From Mytilus californianus (Eukaryota; Mollusca; Bivalvia; Mytilida; Mytilidae): 64,000 nt of DNA. Location: contig NW_026262593.1 of NCBI RefSeq assembly GCF_021869535.1, forward strand, positions 53,112,818 through 53,176,817. Reading direction: 5' to 3'. Of this stretch, positions 1 through 10,626 are shown piece by piece. A model generated the notes under the pieces. The model saw nothing but the letters and a program-made list of their open reading frames with translations. It had not been told where the DNA came from and ran no database searches. Numbering within the stretch: the stretch's first letter is position 1; every line of letters begins with the position of its first letter. The translations under genes and the position numbers were made by a program.

Positions 1-160
1 CCACATCATTTACTTTTTGTGTGTTTTTGGCTGTTCATGTACTGATTTCGTGTCATGGATGGTACCCCATATCCTTTGTTTTTCTATTAAGTTACACTGC
101 GCGTTCAGTTACCGTTGCCTTTCAATTTAAAACAATGCATCTCAATTACCAACGTACACA

Positions 161-382
161 AAAGAGAGGCGAAGGATAACAAAGGGACATTCAAACTCAT
201 AAATCAAAAATAAACTGACAATGACATGGCTAAAAAAGAAAAAGACAAACAGACAAACAATAGTAAACAAAACACAACATAGAAAATCAAAGACTGAGCA
301 ACACGAACCCCACCAAAAACTTGGGGTGATCTCAGGTGCTCTGGAAGGGTAAGCAGATCCAACTCCACATGTGACACCCGTA
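161..382 (-). repeat. Retroelement 3'-tail fragment
   Basis: This is a non-coding block containing 'AGAGGCGAAGGATAACAAAG', 'GACATTCAAACTCATAA' and 'CTCTGGAAGGGTAAGCAGAT'. The same order of motifs recurs at 33845-34205, 42790-43090, 44822-44912 and 57816-57955, and in reverse at 60322-60497. At 42790-43332 it lies directly downstream of an RT C-terminal fragment, so it is read as the 3' non-coding tail of a minus-strand RT element. No RT coding sequence remains here, so it is a 5'-truncated or decayed copy. Confidence 0.7.
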
Positions 383-483
383 CACAAATTGGCAATTAGG
401 GGAAGGAAGAAATAAATGTATCCAAACGAACTAATTCGAATTTAAGAAACATTATTTCAAGCCATGCTATATACTCATTTTAT

Positions 484-622
484 AAATAACACATAGCTGA
501 GAGGGTGATATAGCAGATTGTTTCCGCGAGAAAACATTGTCAACTGAGGCGAAGCCAAGGTTGACAATGTCTTTTCGAGGGGTAACAATCTGCTCTATCA
601 CCCTCTCAGATATGTGTTATTT
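484..622. mobile_element. Near-perfect palindromic (foldback) element
   Basis: The arms at 484-544 and 560-622 are reverse complements with few mismatches, separated by about 15 nt. The arm contains 'GAGAGGGTGATATAGCAGAT' and the other arm 'ATCTGCTCTATCACCCTCTC' (one mismatch). It has no coding capacity. A foldback non-autonomous DNA element is the simplest reading. No clear flanking duplication was found. Confidence 0.75.
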
Positions 623-1817
623 AATTTATTATACTGAATGTTCTGTTATTACTTTATATTAAATTTCAAATTCAAAGTAATAAACTATGTCGTCTTGTAC
701 ATAACAATCGTCCGTATTTATTAAAGCGCACACTTGAGCAAGCGTCTCCGTGAAGGGTAATAGAGTATTTGCCATGGGATTGAGTAAATTTTCTCGATAG
801 TATTAACCAATCAAAATCTGGCATTTTGACATGAAGTATAATAAATTAAAATGTCACATGGTGCACGATTTAGAGTATAATGAATTAATTTTGATTTTAA
901 CCTGAAAGCAAAGAGACATTTTAATACCAATACTAATTCGGTTCCTTTAATGTAGACGTGTGAAATGAAAAGACAAATCTCAATATTAAACGTTTTTATT
1001 AACATGTCATGTTAAATGACAGATTAAAATGTTGGTTCGATTAGTAAAGTATTACAAATGATTGTCTCCCCAATGTAAAACATTTTTTGTGTGTTATCTT
1101 CATTTATGCCATGCATTATAATTTGGTCCGGCAAAATTTTAAATTTGCCTGAACAGATGTCAGGCACGGATTTCAAACTTCAAACTTTCAATAAGACTGC
1201 CCTATATAAATTTCCTACATATTTTGACTTTGTATACATTTGCCCCCTTTTTTCTGGAAGAACCACATTATCAGCGCCTTTATAATAACTCTTGTTGGAC
1301 TAAGCATTTCACGACTCTTGTACTCTCGAAGGTGGATATCAAGAACCAAGAAGCACGTTTTATAATCGAGAACCTAAAAATGTTTCTTGATTATTATTAT
1401 TCCAGACTTGTTCAGCCACAGTGGATTATCTGTCGAAGTAAACATGCGGTTGTATTTTTGACACAATGCAAATGAAACATTGAAAGAAAAAAGCATTAAA
1501 AACGCAACAAGTTTGACTTTCCAAACAACTATCTTTCTTTAAATTGCCTTCATGACTGATGTATTCGGTAACAAATGTCAGCGTTCAAGGAATGAGCTCA
1601 GGTTCCTAAAAATTTTTTCACTTGAAAAATTGGTAAGAAATGACTTAATGAATTATGACCTATGCCCGTGCATTATGATTTACACTTACACTTGGATGTG
1701 CTCGTTTACATTTTTTCTAGCCGAAATCCTCGATAAATCAAATTGGAATCAATGTCGTAAACCATGATGGGCTACCACTTGCTTTGTTACTACCTTCATG
1801 ACCTTAATTGTCAATTA
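623..1817. other. AT-rich interval, no gene recognised
   Basis: Open frames here are 64-83 codons long, have no recognisable domain and are interspersed with AT-rich low complexity. The stretch next to the palindrome (623-900) may be the outer part of the same element. I see no promoter, tRNA or exon signature that I can support. Confidence 0.5.
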
Positions 1818-1966
1818 TTTAATTTTGGATGTAACACATCTTCTGATTGAATGAAAGTTTTTTGTCTATCAGCTCATACACATAATTTTGCCATGTGACC
1901 GTGACGTCATCATCGTTTTTTTCATGATTTATTCCATAAAAAATGGAACTTTTTAGAATCAAATTA
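1818..1966 (+). repeat. Left arm of foldback family (matches 16232-16380)
   Basis: The sequence from 'TTTAATTTTGGATGTAACAC' through 'CATGTGACCGTGACGTCATC' matches 16232-16380, and both copies run into the same TAAGGA-TGAC hairpin end. A decayed reverse copy is at 49170-49245. Because both copies share this arm, it is probably part of the mobile unit and not target sequence. Confidence 0.6.
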
Positions 1967-2610
1967 TAAGGACTGACCGTAATATTTTATATGAATTTGG
2001 TTAAATATACTTACCATGAAATTACATTTATATTATATAGAATATGTTTGCTTTCACAACATGTTCTCATCGCAATTAACTAGATTATTAAAAATACAGC
2101 CATAAGATGTACTCAGCTACGTCATAATTTACCTGTGTACATACAGTAGCTTCAGTTTTAATTTTTGCGTTCAAGTGAACGCATGTTTCTCGTCAAAAAG
2201 GAATTTTTACAGTCTACTGTTGAAAATCCTTATGTTTTATACAAATATTATTTGATTTAGGAATATCATTTTACGATAAAATTGGTTTACACAGCGCTTT
2301 TGTCAAGTTTTTGATATGAGCGTTTCGTCAACATTACGAGTCTGTAACAACGACGACCTATAAATTAACCTTTGTTCAGCAGCCGCCATTTTCAAACACT
2401 TAGTCTGGTGCGAGGAAAGGCAGAACTTTTATGTCAAAATCGGACATGTTACTTGAGTGTTCCGTTTTATAAACGAAACGGATGTTAAAATTCTTCTTCC
2501 ACGCTGACCGAGTTTAAGCTGTCTAGAGCAATCTACGTAAGAGTCAAGTGGAAAGTTCAGAAGAGTTGATTGTTTACACTAGACGGAGTAAACACAACAC
2601 TATATATTAC

Positions 2611-3040
2611 AATCAGAATAGGTATTTTGACCAGATCTGATTATTTTAATGTGGATAACGTCCTATATGGGAGCGTAGACCACTATTGTCACTAGAACCT
2701 TAAGTGGTTAAATAAATTTCAATCAGAATAGGGAATTTGCCCATTTCAGATTGTTTATTTGGATAACGTTCCCTACAGGGAGCGTAGACCAAAATTGATA
2801 TACTATTAAAAGCAGTTAGATGAATTACAATCAGAATAGAAAATTTGCCCAGCAGAAGTGATTATGATTATTTGTTGAACCTTCCATTAAGGGAACAAAG
2901 ACCATTATTGAAATTAGAAAGTGGTTGATGCAACACAAATAAAATTTGAATTAGAATAGGAATTTGGCCCAAGTCTATCTGATTAATGTTGACATGGTTT
3001 CATCCAGGGAACGTAGGTCTATCATTTTTGTAACTAGAAC
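2611..3040 (+). repeat. Four degenerate tandem repeats of ~110 bp
   Basis: Units begin at about 2611, 2721, 2829 and 2949, each with AATCAGAATAGG or a variant. About 50 bp later comes a block such as 'GGATAACGTTCCCTACAGGG' followed by AGCGTAGACC. The spacing is 108-120 bp and the order of motifs is preserved, so this is a decayed tandem array. No conserved open frame spans the units. Confidence 0.75.
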
Positions 3041-6000
3041 AACATGCAAGATTTTGGATCTGCAAGTTGCATGCATTCTACAATACAGATTTTGATCTTA
3101 CCTTAAAATCTTAGTGAGCCCACGGTTCAGTCAATTATATATATACTCATAAGATAAGATATTACAAGAGTGTCTGGAAACGGTCAAGACAGATAAAAAC
3201 ACTGAAACAGTACAGAGTTATTTAGTACTTAAACATGTGTATGTAGTTTAAACATGTCATTACACAAAATATATTATTATGTCCAGATTTAAACAGGACA
3301 ATAAATTTTTAGAGGCCTGAAATATTTTCTCTGAGCAGGAAATTGCTGTAAATTTTTCTTAGCATATAAATTATTCTCTTACAGATGTTAAAGAAACTAC
3401 TGATATGTTGAGACAGTAAGACTAGAACACAGTTCTAAAACCTATTGATAACTTGTAACAACTCATATCATATTATCATGCAATTTTCAATTTTCAAGGT
3501 CAGTTTATTACTGACAAGAAGAACATTGATATTATCAGTATGTACTGCTATAACCATTTGGTTGTTTGTCTGCATTAATGAAACAAAGATTTTTTATATG
3601 TTTTTAAGTAAACATTAGGTTGTCTCTTAAGAAGAGTTTAGTTGGTGCCATTATGGTGCATTTCACAAAGACTCGATTGATGGACATGGCTTTGTATTTT
3701 GATGACATAAATCAGAGTGTACATTGCCAATTTATATGATATATAATATGTACTTATGCTATTTTGCGTTAAGTACACTAAAAGGTGATAACATAAGACA
3801 TGGGTATATTCTACCCTCACTGATATGAGAATCACTGACAAATAGTACATGTATCTTCCAATTCTGAAAGGAACAGATTGTTGGACGCCCTTTAAAAGAT
3901 AGAAAATAGCCTTTACGTCTTAAGCTTTCAAAGCAATGACAACAAGTTGGGCAAGATTAATTGTCTGCTTTAAAGAGCCAAACCTGCTATAAGGGATTCA
4001 TTGGATCTGTTTTCAATCTTAATGAGAGATTGGTAGTTAAAACAGCTAATCAAACTGCTACAAGTTTTTCCTTGAGTTTATATTTAATTAGAAAGTTGAA
4101 CTATAGAGGACTCAAAGGTACTGATATAAAAACCAGATTATCATTAGGATTTGTGTTTTGAGAATTGAGATTAAGAATAAAAGCATATCATATAGATTTT
4201 GCACAAATTAGATATAATAAGTAAAAGATTAAAAAAATGAATACAGAAAAAAGCATTGTTGATGCAAGATTCATTAAAAATGCTGGATATGGACGTGGAG
4301 ATTGAAGTAGTTTACAAGATTTAGCAAGGAACTATCCAATACATCTCTTTATATAAATCTTCTTTTTCGCCAGTCTTTACAAGACGCAGAAAAAAAAAGA
4401 GGTCTTTTTGGCTAAATTGTACCAATAAAGATATAAATATTTATATTTCATTTTGTTCACAAATTTTAGAACCTGTAGAAGCAGTTAGTCTAAGAGCAAA
4501 ATACACAAGAAAAGCAATTTATTTAAATGACTGATTAATATTTAGCAAATAACATTCAATAGTTTGTTAGTGCATGGAAGTAAAATGCAATATGATAATT
4601 CCATGATTAATGCAAGACATTTGTAAATATCTAAATTTAAAAATTTCACTGTTTATTTTTATTTTTGTTCATTATTAACAAAGAGTACAAAAATCCTAGT
4701 CTTGTCAAAGTCAAGTTGTACATGAAGGCGAGTTTTCAAATAGATTGGATGTGATTTATCCCCAAAATTGAGGGTATTCACTATTCAATCTTCATAATGA
4801 CCAGACAATTATCCAACAAAATTTCTTAAATTTTTTTATGCAGTTGCAGGAACAATATTTAATATCTATCATAGTTAGAATATTATGCAAGAATATGCTA
4901 TACAAAATTGAAATGTGTTTATTAACAGTAGTTTGAATTTTGAATCAATATTGTTTTGAAAGATGTGATAATATACATCTCATTTACTTTGTTTTGTCAT
5001 ATCTTTGGACAAATGCAAATGAGTGACTTTTAGTTTAACCAAATGACTAGGTTGACGTCACAAAAATACTACCAAAAGTGTTTTTGGTGGGTATATAGGG
5101 AACCATATCAGAATGTATGGAATTCAGATAAGGTGAACTGAGAGAGAAATGAAATGAGTATTTCTGATTTTAAAACCATTTCTTAAACAACTAAGAACAC
5201 AAAAGCAAGTTAGTACAAGTGTTTTCTTTAAAGAACTATATTTGACAAGTTGCATGTTAGCATTTCTGATTGTGAAATAATTTCTGAAACAAATAAAAAC
5301 AATTGTCAGTTCAAGAGTTGTTCAATATGTCAAATATTTTTTTCTTTAAATTTGTAACTGTGCATGGCAATTTATAATTCAAAATAAATCGTTGCCTAAA
5401 GGTTCACATTTTAGAGAGAATACCATTGTGAGATATTATTTATAAATGTAAAAACAACAGTGTCACAGATTTTTCATAGTTTGGGAAAATCATTTGTCAG
5501 CATTCTTTTTGGTTTATTAGGACAACAGTTTTGGCTTGCTCAACATCCAAATGCTCTGTAGAAGCGTTATGATACCATTCGGCATTGGAAAACATGTATA
5601 CTTAAACATTTCCACTGATTTGTCCATTTCTTTATTTTTACACTAGTAGTCTAGTACGAAACACAAAGATACTGTTTGTTCATTGGTGAACTGGTAGACA
5701 TTGTATTCAAAGGTTCTACCAATCTCATAGAAATTTCTATCAGACTTTAAAATTTAGTCGGGTAGGAAAATTGTCATGTCATTCCTATAATGCAGGACTT
5801 CTCTTGACAACAATATTTTCATTCTAAATCTATTAGATATTAACAAGAGTAGTATATCTAGAAGAATAAGTACTCAAGGAGACTATAATTTCTAAAAGTT
5901 TATAGATTGATCCATATTTAGCATAACCACGAAACAACTTTTGTTTGAGTCTTTATTACTTTTTTTATTTTTGTTTTTTAAATTTTTTTTTTTTTTGGTA

Positions 6001-6709
6001 GTACTGTTTAGGACAGTGATTCAAAAAGTATATTTTAATTGATTATAATTCTTTGACAATTCAGCAGAAAAGAATTTATTTTGAAATATATTGATAATGA
6101 TCAGGTTATCAAAAGATGATCACCAATCATATATTCTCTGTTTTTATATTAAAACTATAGAGAAAACAAAGCAAAGGTAGAGAGAATCTAAATGTTTTCA
6201 AGTAAACTAAAGTTTAGGAAACTAATATTTCAAAGTTGAAAGGTAAATGATAACGGCAAGATGCTTTAAAATCAGATACTAAGGTTAAATTAGTTCTTGT
6301 CGATTTGTACAAGCAATTAGAACAACCTATTCACATGCCAAATTTAAAATAAATGCACGTTTACTGTTGCAATAATATTACAACACATTTAGCTCATAAT
6401 GAAGGAGATTTAATAAAATAATTTCTATACTGTCCTGCAGATTATTTATCCAAGTCTATATTTGCAAAGTTTTATTTGTGCAATCTGCAAAGTTTTGCCA
6501 TAAAATTGGTTGATAGAAATAGTTATACAACTTAGCTTTATTGTGTAATAAATGTAAATTTTGTAATTTTGATTTTGACTAATTTCAGTATTTACATAAT
6601 GGAGTTATTTTTTGTAACAATTTTGACATAGTTTTTATATGTTGTAAATTGTATATGTGTGAGAGAATTTATCCTCCACCAAAATGAGACACTGCTTGCT
6701 AATCAGTGA
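3041..6709. other. AT-rich non-coding interior, no gene recognised
   Basis: Open frames do not exceed about 70 codons and none resembles a known protein. T-rich and A-rich runs are frequent (for example 5960-5997). I see nothing further that I can support. Confidence 0.5.
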
Positions 6710-6828
6710 ATATTCTATATAATATAAATGTAATTTCATGGTAAGTATATTAAACCAAATTCATATAAAATGGTTATTTTTGAAATCTCAAGAAGAGATT
6801 TTATATGAATTTATAGGGTAAAAAGTAA

Positions 6829-7165
6829 AATCACAAAAATACTGAACTCCGAGGAAAATTCAATCGGAAAGTCCCTAATCACATGGCAAAATCAAATGAC
6901 AAAACACATCAAACGAATGGACAACAACTGTCATATTCCTGACTTGGTACAGGCATTTTCAAATGTAGAAAATGGTGGATTGAACCTGGTTTTATAGCGC
7001 TAAACCTCTCACTTGTACGACAGTCTTATCAAATTCCGTTATATTTACAACGATGCGTGAACAAAACAGACATTATAAATAAAATAGTCAAAATATGGGT
7101 ACAGCAGTCATCACTGTGTTACAATATCAAAACAAACAATTATTTACAAAAAAGCACAAAAGCAT
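6829..7165 (-). repeat. Retroelement 3' tail, type A
   Basis: It begins AAAAGTAAAATCACAAAAAT and contains ACTGAACTCCGAGGAAAATT, 'CAACTGTCATATTCCTGACT' and GTACAGCAGTCA. It recurs at 60903-61190 and 61470-61835 on the same strand, and in the opposite orientation at 19440-19765, 40850-41065 and 43560-44040, with short pieces at 23140-23225 and 34306-34371. It lies downstream of the RT gene (minus sense) and is read as its distal 3' end. Confidence 0.75.
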
Positions 7166-7288
7166 CTATCAAATTAAAAACCACATTCATTGCTTCGCGT
7201 GTCTGACGTCAGAAAATGTAAATGTCACACAAGAAAAAAGTTTGTCATTCAATGTTTATTCAAAAATGTTTATTCAAAACAATTTTAT

Positions 7289-7437
7289 AATTTCACATGG
7301 GGAATGTTGGTATACAGGGTTAAAAAATCAAAAGTTATGTTAGAATTAATTTCAGAAATAGACCGAGATTTAAAATTGTCCAGAAGTTCTTTAGAATTTT
7401 TAAGAATCCACATATGGTTAATACCACTACGCGAGTA
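7289..7437 (-). pseudogene. Duplicated RT core fragment in the 3' region of the RT gene
   Basis: This 149-bp segment is about 88-90% identical by eye to 8604-8755, inside the RT coding region. On the minus strand it reads through 'SGINHMWILK', then a substituted version of the motif A segment (FDFLTLYTNIPH where the gene has FDFSTLYTTIPH), and stops at HVK. It corresponds to residues about 212-261 of the 535-residue RT frame. It lies within the 3' non-coding tail, flanked by tail sequence on both sides, and has no start or terminator of its own. Confidence 0.85.
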
Positions 7438-7439
7438 AA

Positions 7440-7775
7440 ATAAATTTGTCGTTTGTCGTTCAAAGTATTTTCAAATTTATAATAGAAAAATAACATAATG
7501 ACATATAATAGAACAATAACATAATGCCGGGATCTTTTAAAGTACAGAGTCACGTTATAAGAACCACAGAAACACAAAAAGTCGCATATACAAAACACAC
7601 CAGCAAAAATGAAAGATAATACAAACACATTGACGGGATGTATAAGTACCTAGCCACGTCAAATGGATATCACAGAAAACAAACCAAACAGTAAAAGTAA
7701 TATTAATAATAGAACAAAGACAAATGAAAGAACAATATTACACGTTGTTAAGATGATAAACAACGTCAGAATGCA
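7440..7775 (-). repeat. 3' non-coding repeats of the RT element
   Basis: Two degenerate units contain TTGTCGTTCAAAGTAT or CATTGACGGGATGTATAAGT, followed by CAGTAAAAGTAATATTAATA in the second unit. They match three better preserved ~107-bp tandem units at 61912-62235 beside the second RT copy. Array-like 3' non-coding repeats are therefore a property of this family and not of one insertion. Confidence 0.7.
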
Positions 7776-7779
7776 GAAT

Positions 7780-9387
7780 CTATATTTCAAGACCATCATG
7801 TATTATTTGTGAAGTTGATACGGAATATTTATCAACAAGGTCTTGGTACCTTCCGATGAACTTTTTTAGAAAAAGGACGAGACGTTCTTTGACATACCCC
7901 TGGCTCATCAACTTTCTGCTCCGACACTGGTGACGTTTTACAAAGTCTGAGTAGGAGCTGCAAGCTCTTGAATATCGAATAAGTTGGGAAATGTATATCC
8001 CATATGCAGGTGAAGTTGGTATATTGCTACTAAAGTGGGGGAAATTTATAATTTTAAAATTAAAATCGTCTCGTTTGTCATAGATTCTGGTACTGAGATG
8101 ACTGTGTATGTCAAATTCGAGATATAAGTCTAAAAATGAGGCGGAGGAAGCCGTGTCCGTTGTTTCTTTAATTTCTAGTTCTGGGGGATATATTAATGGA
8201 ACCCAATCAGAAAAGTTCGGATTGTTAATTGAAAGAACATCATCAATATATCTAAAAGTGAAATTAAATAATCTGGCTTCTTTGATCTTCTTGTTTTTGA
8301 CAAGTGTCTGAAGGAACTCCGATTCATATGAAAATAAGAAGAGGTCGGCAAGGAGAGGCGCACAGTTCGTTCCCATAGGAATGCCGACAATTTGTTGAAA
8401 AAGTCTACCTCCAAATTCAACAAATATGTTGTCGATAAGAAACTCCAGCATACTGATCACTTGTTCTTCTGTGTAGCATGTTTTACCCATTTGTTCACTA
8501 TTAACAAAATGTGCCTTATGATATCCCAAAGTAATAAATTTATAGCGTATGCTACCATTTTTATCATGAAAGGCATTGTGGATTATTTCTTTCAAGCGAT
8601 TTTTCAATTTCACATGGGGAATGGTGGTATACAGGGTTGAAAAATCAAAAGTTTTGATAGAACTAATCTCAGAAAAAGACCGAGATTTAAAATTATCTAG
8701 AAGTTCTTTAGAATATTTAAGAATCCACATATGGTTAATACCACTACGCGAGTAAACAGTTTCACAGTATTTCTGAAGACCTTCTTTCACTGCGGACAGA
8801 ATTTTAGTCAATCTAATGGACAATTCTTTAGTGGAACATGCAGATGAGCCGGCAATGTACCGTTGTTTGTAAGGAATTTTGTGGAGCTTAGGTATCCAAT
8901 ACAAAAAAGGTAAGTCCTCCGATTTGGTGTTCAATGTAATGTTCATTGAAGCCATGAAGGACTTATGATTTGCTAAAATCTCATCCTTGTCAAATGATAT
9001 GTCTTTGTATGTGGGATTACCTGAGTGCTCATTTATTCCTAATTCTTTTACAAGACATTCGTAGTAATACGATTTACATATAAAGACAATATTATTTGAA
9101 GCTTTGTCCGCAGGAACAACAACATACTTATCATGAAGAGATGATAGACATTTCACGGCCTCTTTGTCTCTGAAAACGGACTTAGGTCGATCATTCACAC
9201 AGTTTTTCAACTTATGAATGCGACGTTTTATCAGAGACCTGATAGTTTTGACCCATTCTGACAAAGTGTCCAGTTCAACTTCTTCTCGTTTAGCCCATGC
9301 TCTGGCGTAGTCCTCAATGGAATCCATAATTATTTTTGAAGTTATGGTTCCAATTGATGTGTTGGGGTTCTCTAAACTTAAAACCAT
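7780..9387 (-). CDS. Reverse transcriptase, Penelope-like type (main frame)
   Basis: This is a 535-residue open frame copying RNA into DNA for a retroelement. Visible motifs: VPADKASNN at 91-99; WIPKLHK at 164-170 (a PKLHK/PKIHK motif characteristic of Penelope-like RTs); FDFSTLYTTIPH at 247-258, with D248 as the likely motif A aspartate; GIPMGTNCAP at 335-344 (motif B); FRYIDDVLSINN at 378-389, with catalytic D382 and D383 (motif C); and SFLDLYLEF at 417-425. All catalytic aspartates are intact. No GIY-YIG endonuclease is visible at the C-terminus, which ends SQIIHDGLEI. The first 18 residues are probably not native: homologous reading enters from the neighbouring frame near 9333-9340. A 5'-truncated relative (about 96% by eye) is at 62286-62841. 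The family name rests on motif recognition; a close non-Penelope RT lineage is possible. Confidence 0.85.
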   Translation of the reverse strand: MVLSLENPNTSIGTITSKIIMDSIEDYARAWAKREEVELDTLSEWVKTIRSLIKRRIHKLKNCVNDRPKSVFRDKEAVKCLSSLHDKYVVVPADKASNNIVFICKSYYYECLVKELGINEHSGNPTYKDISFDKDEILANHKSFMASMNITLNTKSEDLPFLYWIPKLHKIPYKQRYIAGSSACSTKELSIRLTKILSAVKEGLQKYCETVYSRSGINHMWILKYSKELLDNFKSRSFSEISSIKTFDFSTLYTTIPHVKLKNRLKEIIHNAFHDKNGSIRYKFITLGYHKAHFVNSEQMGKTCYTEEQVISMLEFLIDNIFVEFGGRLFQQIVGIPMGTNCAPLLADLFLFSYESEFLQTLVKNKKIKEARLFNFTFRYIDDVLSINNPNFSDWVPLIYPPELEIKETTDTASSASFLDLYLEFDIHSHLSTRIYDKRDDFNFKIINFPHFSSNIPTSPAYGIYISQLIRYSRACSSYSDFVKRHQCRSRKLMSQGYVKERLVLFLKKFIGRYQDLVDKYSVSTSQIIHDGLEI

Positions 9388-9793
9388 GAGAAATCACCTT
9401 TCGGAGATTTTCATGTTGAATTATGTTTAGATCCCCAGTTATAACATGACCAGAGGGGCTGTAATTATAAGGCGAGTGGGAACAGTCACATGTCGGTGGG
9501 TTTTTGAGGTATTGTTCTAAGTCAAGGTCCTGCAATGCTTGTTTATAGTTAAATACTTTAGGTGCAATGGTTTTGGTGTAACTGTAGGATACAATAGGAA
9601 CAGACTGATTTTGAAAATAAATAGGAATTTTAGATATTACCTCCTTGTGATGTAGAACGTTGCAGATGTTGATTGCATCAATCCCTCTATTGGTAAAGTG
9701 AACAGGAAGGAATTTCCTCTTTTCCTCGTGTAAAGGTTCCGATCTTACTGGTTTGAAAAGACGGAAAAGATACTTATCACAATCCGCCACCAC
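9314..9793 (-). CDS. N-terminal part of the RT polyprotein, one frameshift upstream of the RT frame
   Basis: The 159-codon frame overlaps the RT frame by 74 bp. It contains PPTCDCSHSPYNY (a CxC cluster), 'SGHVITGDLNIIQHENLRK' and KFREPQHINW, which I read as the conserved N-terminal region of this RT family. It runs out of frame at a run of five A on the coding strand (plus-strand T run 9333-9337). Removing one base there would join NHNFK to the IIMDSIEDYARAW region of the RT frame, so a one-base slip is the likely cause. There is no ATG at the upstream end. The frame opens at GTG after TTTATTTTAG, which resembles a 3' splice site, so an upstream exon is possible. Function of this segment alone is unknown. 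Confidence 0.7.
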   Translation of the reverse strand: MVADCDKYLFRLFKPVRSEPLHEEKRKFLPVHFTNRGIDAINICNVLHHKEVISKIPIYFQNQSVPIVSYSYTKTIAPKVFNYKQALQDLDLEQYLKNPPTCDCSHSPYNYSPSGHVITGDLNIIQHENLRKVISHGFKFREPQHINWNHNFKNNYGFH

Positions 9794-9851
9794 CCCTAAA
9801 ATAAATTCAGTTTTTATTCACACAATTTTAATTATTCAATTAAACGAAAAA

Positions 9852-10531
9852 TTAAAACTGAAATTACTGTATGTACACAGGTAAATTATGACGTACGTGA
9901 GTACATCTTATGGATGTATTTTTAATCACCTAGTTAATTGCGATGAGAACATGTTGTGAAAGCAAACATATTCTATATAATATAAAATTAATGTAATTTC
10001 ATGGTAAGTATCTTTAACCCTATAAATTCATATAAAATCTCTTCTTGAGATTTCAAAAATAACCATTTTTTCTGTCTATTCGATATAACCTCAAAATTGT
10101 GGTGCACAATTTTGAATAACCCGTTACGCGGGTTATTCAGTTTGCATCACATTTTTGATGTTATTTCTTCATAAACAGAAAAAATATTAAAACTGAAGTT
10201 ACTGTTTGTACACAGTAAAATTATGACGTACGTGAGTACATCTTATGGATTTATTTTTAATCACCTAATTAATTGCGATGAGAACATGTTGTGAAAGCAA
10301 ACATATTCTATATAATATAAATGTAATTTCATGGTAAGTATATTTAACCCTATAAATTCATATAAAATCTCTTCTTGAGATTTCAAAAGTAACCATTTTT
10401 TCTGTCTATTCGATATAACCTCAAAAATGTGGTGCACAATTTCGAATAACCTGTAACGCGGGTTATTCAGTGTGCATCACATTTTTAATGTTATTTCTTC
10501 ATAAACAGAAAAAATATTACAGTCATTCCTT
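9852..10531. repeat. Two tandem 335-bp units upstream of the RT gene
   Basis: Units start at 9852 and 10187, each with TTAAAACTGAA-TTACTG-TGTACAC, then AGTACATCTTATGGAT, 'GCGATGAGAACATGTTGTGA', 'GTAATTTCATGGTAAGTAT', 'AAATCTCTTCTTGAGATTTC', and a hairpin with AATAACCCGTTACGCGGGTT. The second unit runs into the 8.6-kb block's outer end. An inverted partial copy is at 1985-2170 and a short inverted piece at 6711-6828. Position 5' of the RT gene fits the tandem terminal repeats known in Penelope-like elements, but a hairpin DNA element inserted twice is an alternative. Confidence 0.7.
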
Positions 10532-10626
10532 AAATAAAAAATAGATTTATTTTTAAGATTAATTATCGAAATGCGCATCTGGTGCATTGACAAATTTGTA
10601 TTGTTTTTTAATCCAAAATATGTTGA

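Larger units (their letters stand above)
1985..6770. mobile_element. 4.8-kb interval with ~60-bp inverted ends, non-coding
   Basis: Left 1985-2045 and right 6710-6770 are inverted repeats. Left contains 'ACTTACCATGAAATTACATT' and right contains 'AATGTAATTTCATGGTAAGT'. The interior has no long open frame and no recognisable transposase. It contains four ~110-bp degenerate repeats at its left side and otherwise AT-rich sequence. The terminal motif includes GTAAGTAT, which resembles a 5' splice site facing outward on the right (6741-6748). Whether this interval moved by itself is not shown. Confidence 0.5.
1967..10531. mobile_element. 8.6-kb block bounded by matching inverted ends and containing an RT gene
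   Basis: The left end reads TAAGGACTGACCGTAATATT (1967-1986). The right end is its near reverse complement, AATATTACAGTCATTCCTTA (10512-10531). Inside the left end, 1985-2170 is an inverted copy of part of the 335-bp unit that occurs twice at the right end (9852-10531). The inverted termini are therefore longer than the 20-bp ends, with a deletion on the left. The same outer ends bound a 158-bp hairpin at 16381-16538. It may be one large TIR element, a Penelope-like element with terminal repeats in mixed orientation, or several insertions nested in a foldback element. Confidence 0.5.

Noticed and set aside
7780..9793. C-terminal GIY-YIG endonuclease expected in canonical Penelope elements
   Set aside because: The frame ends shortly after the RT thumb-like region, and no GIY or YIG motif is visible in either frame.
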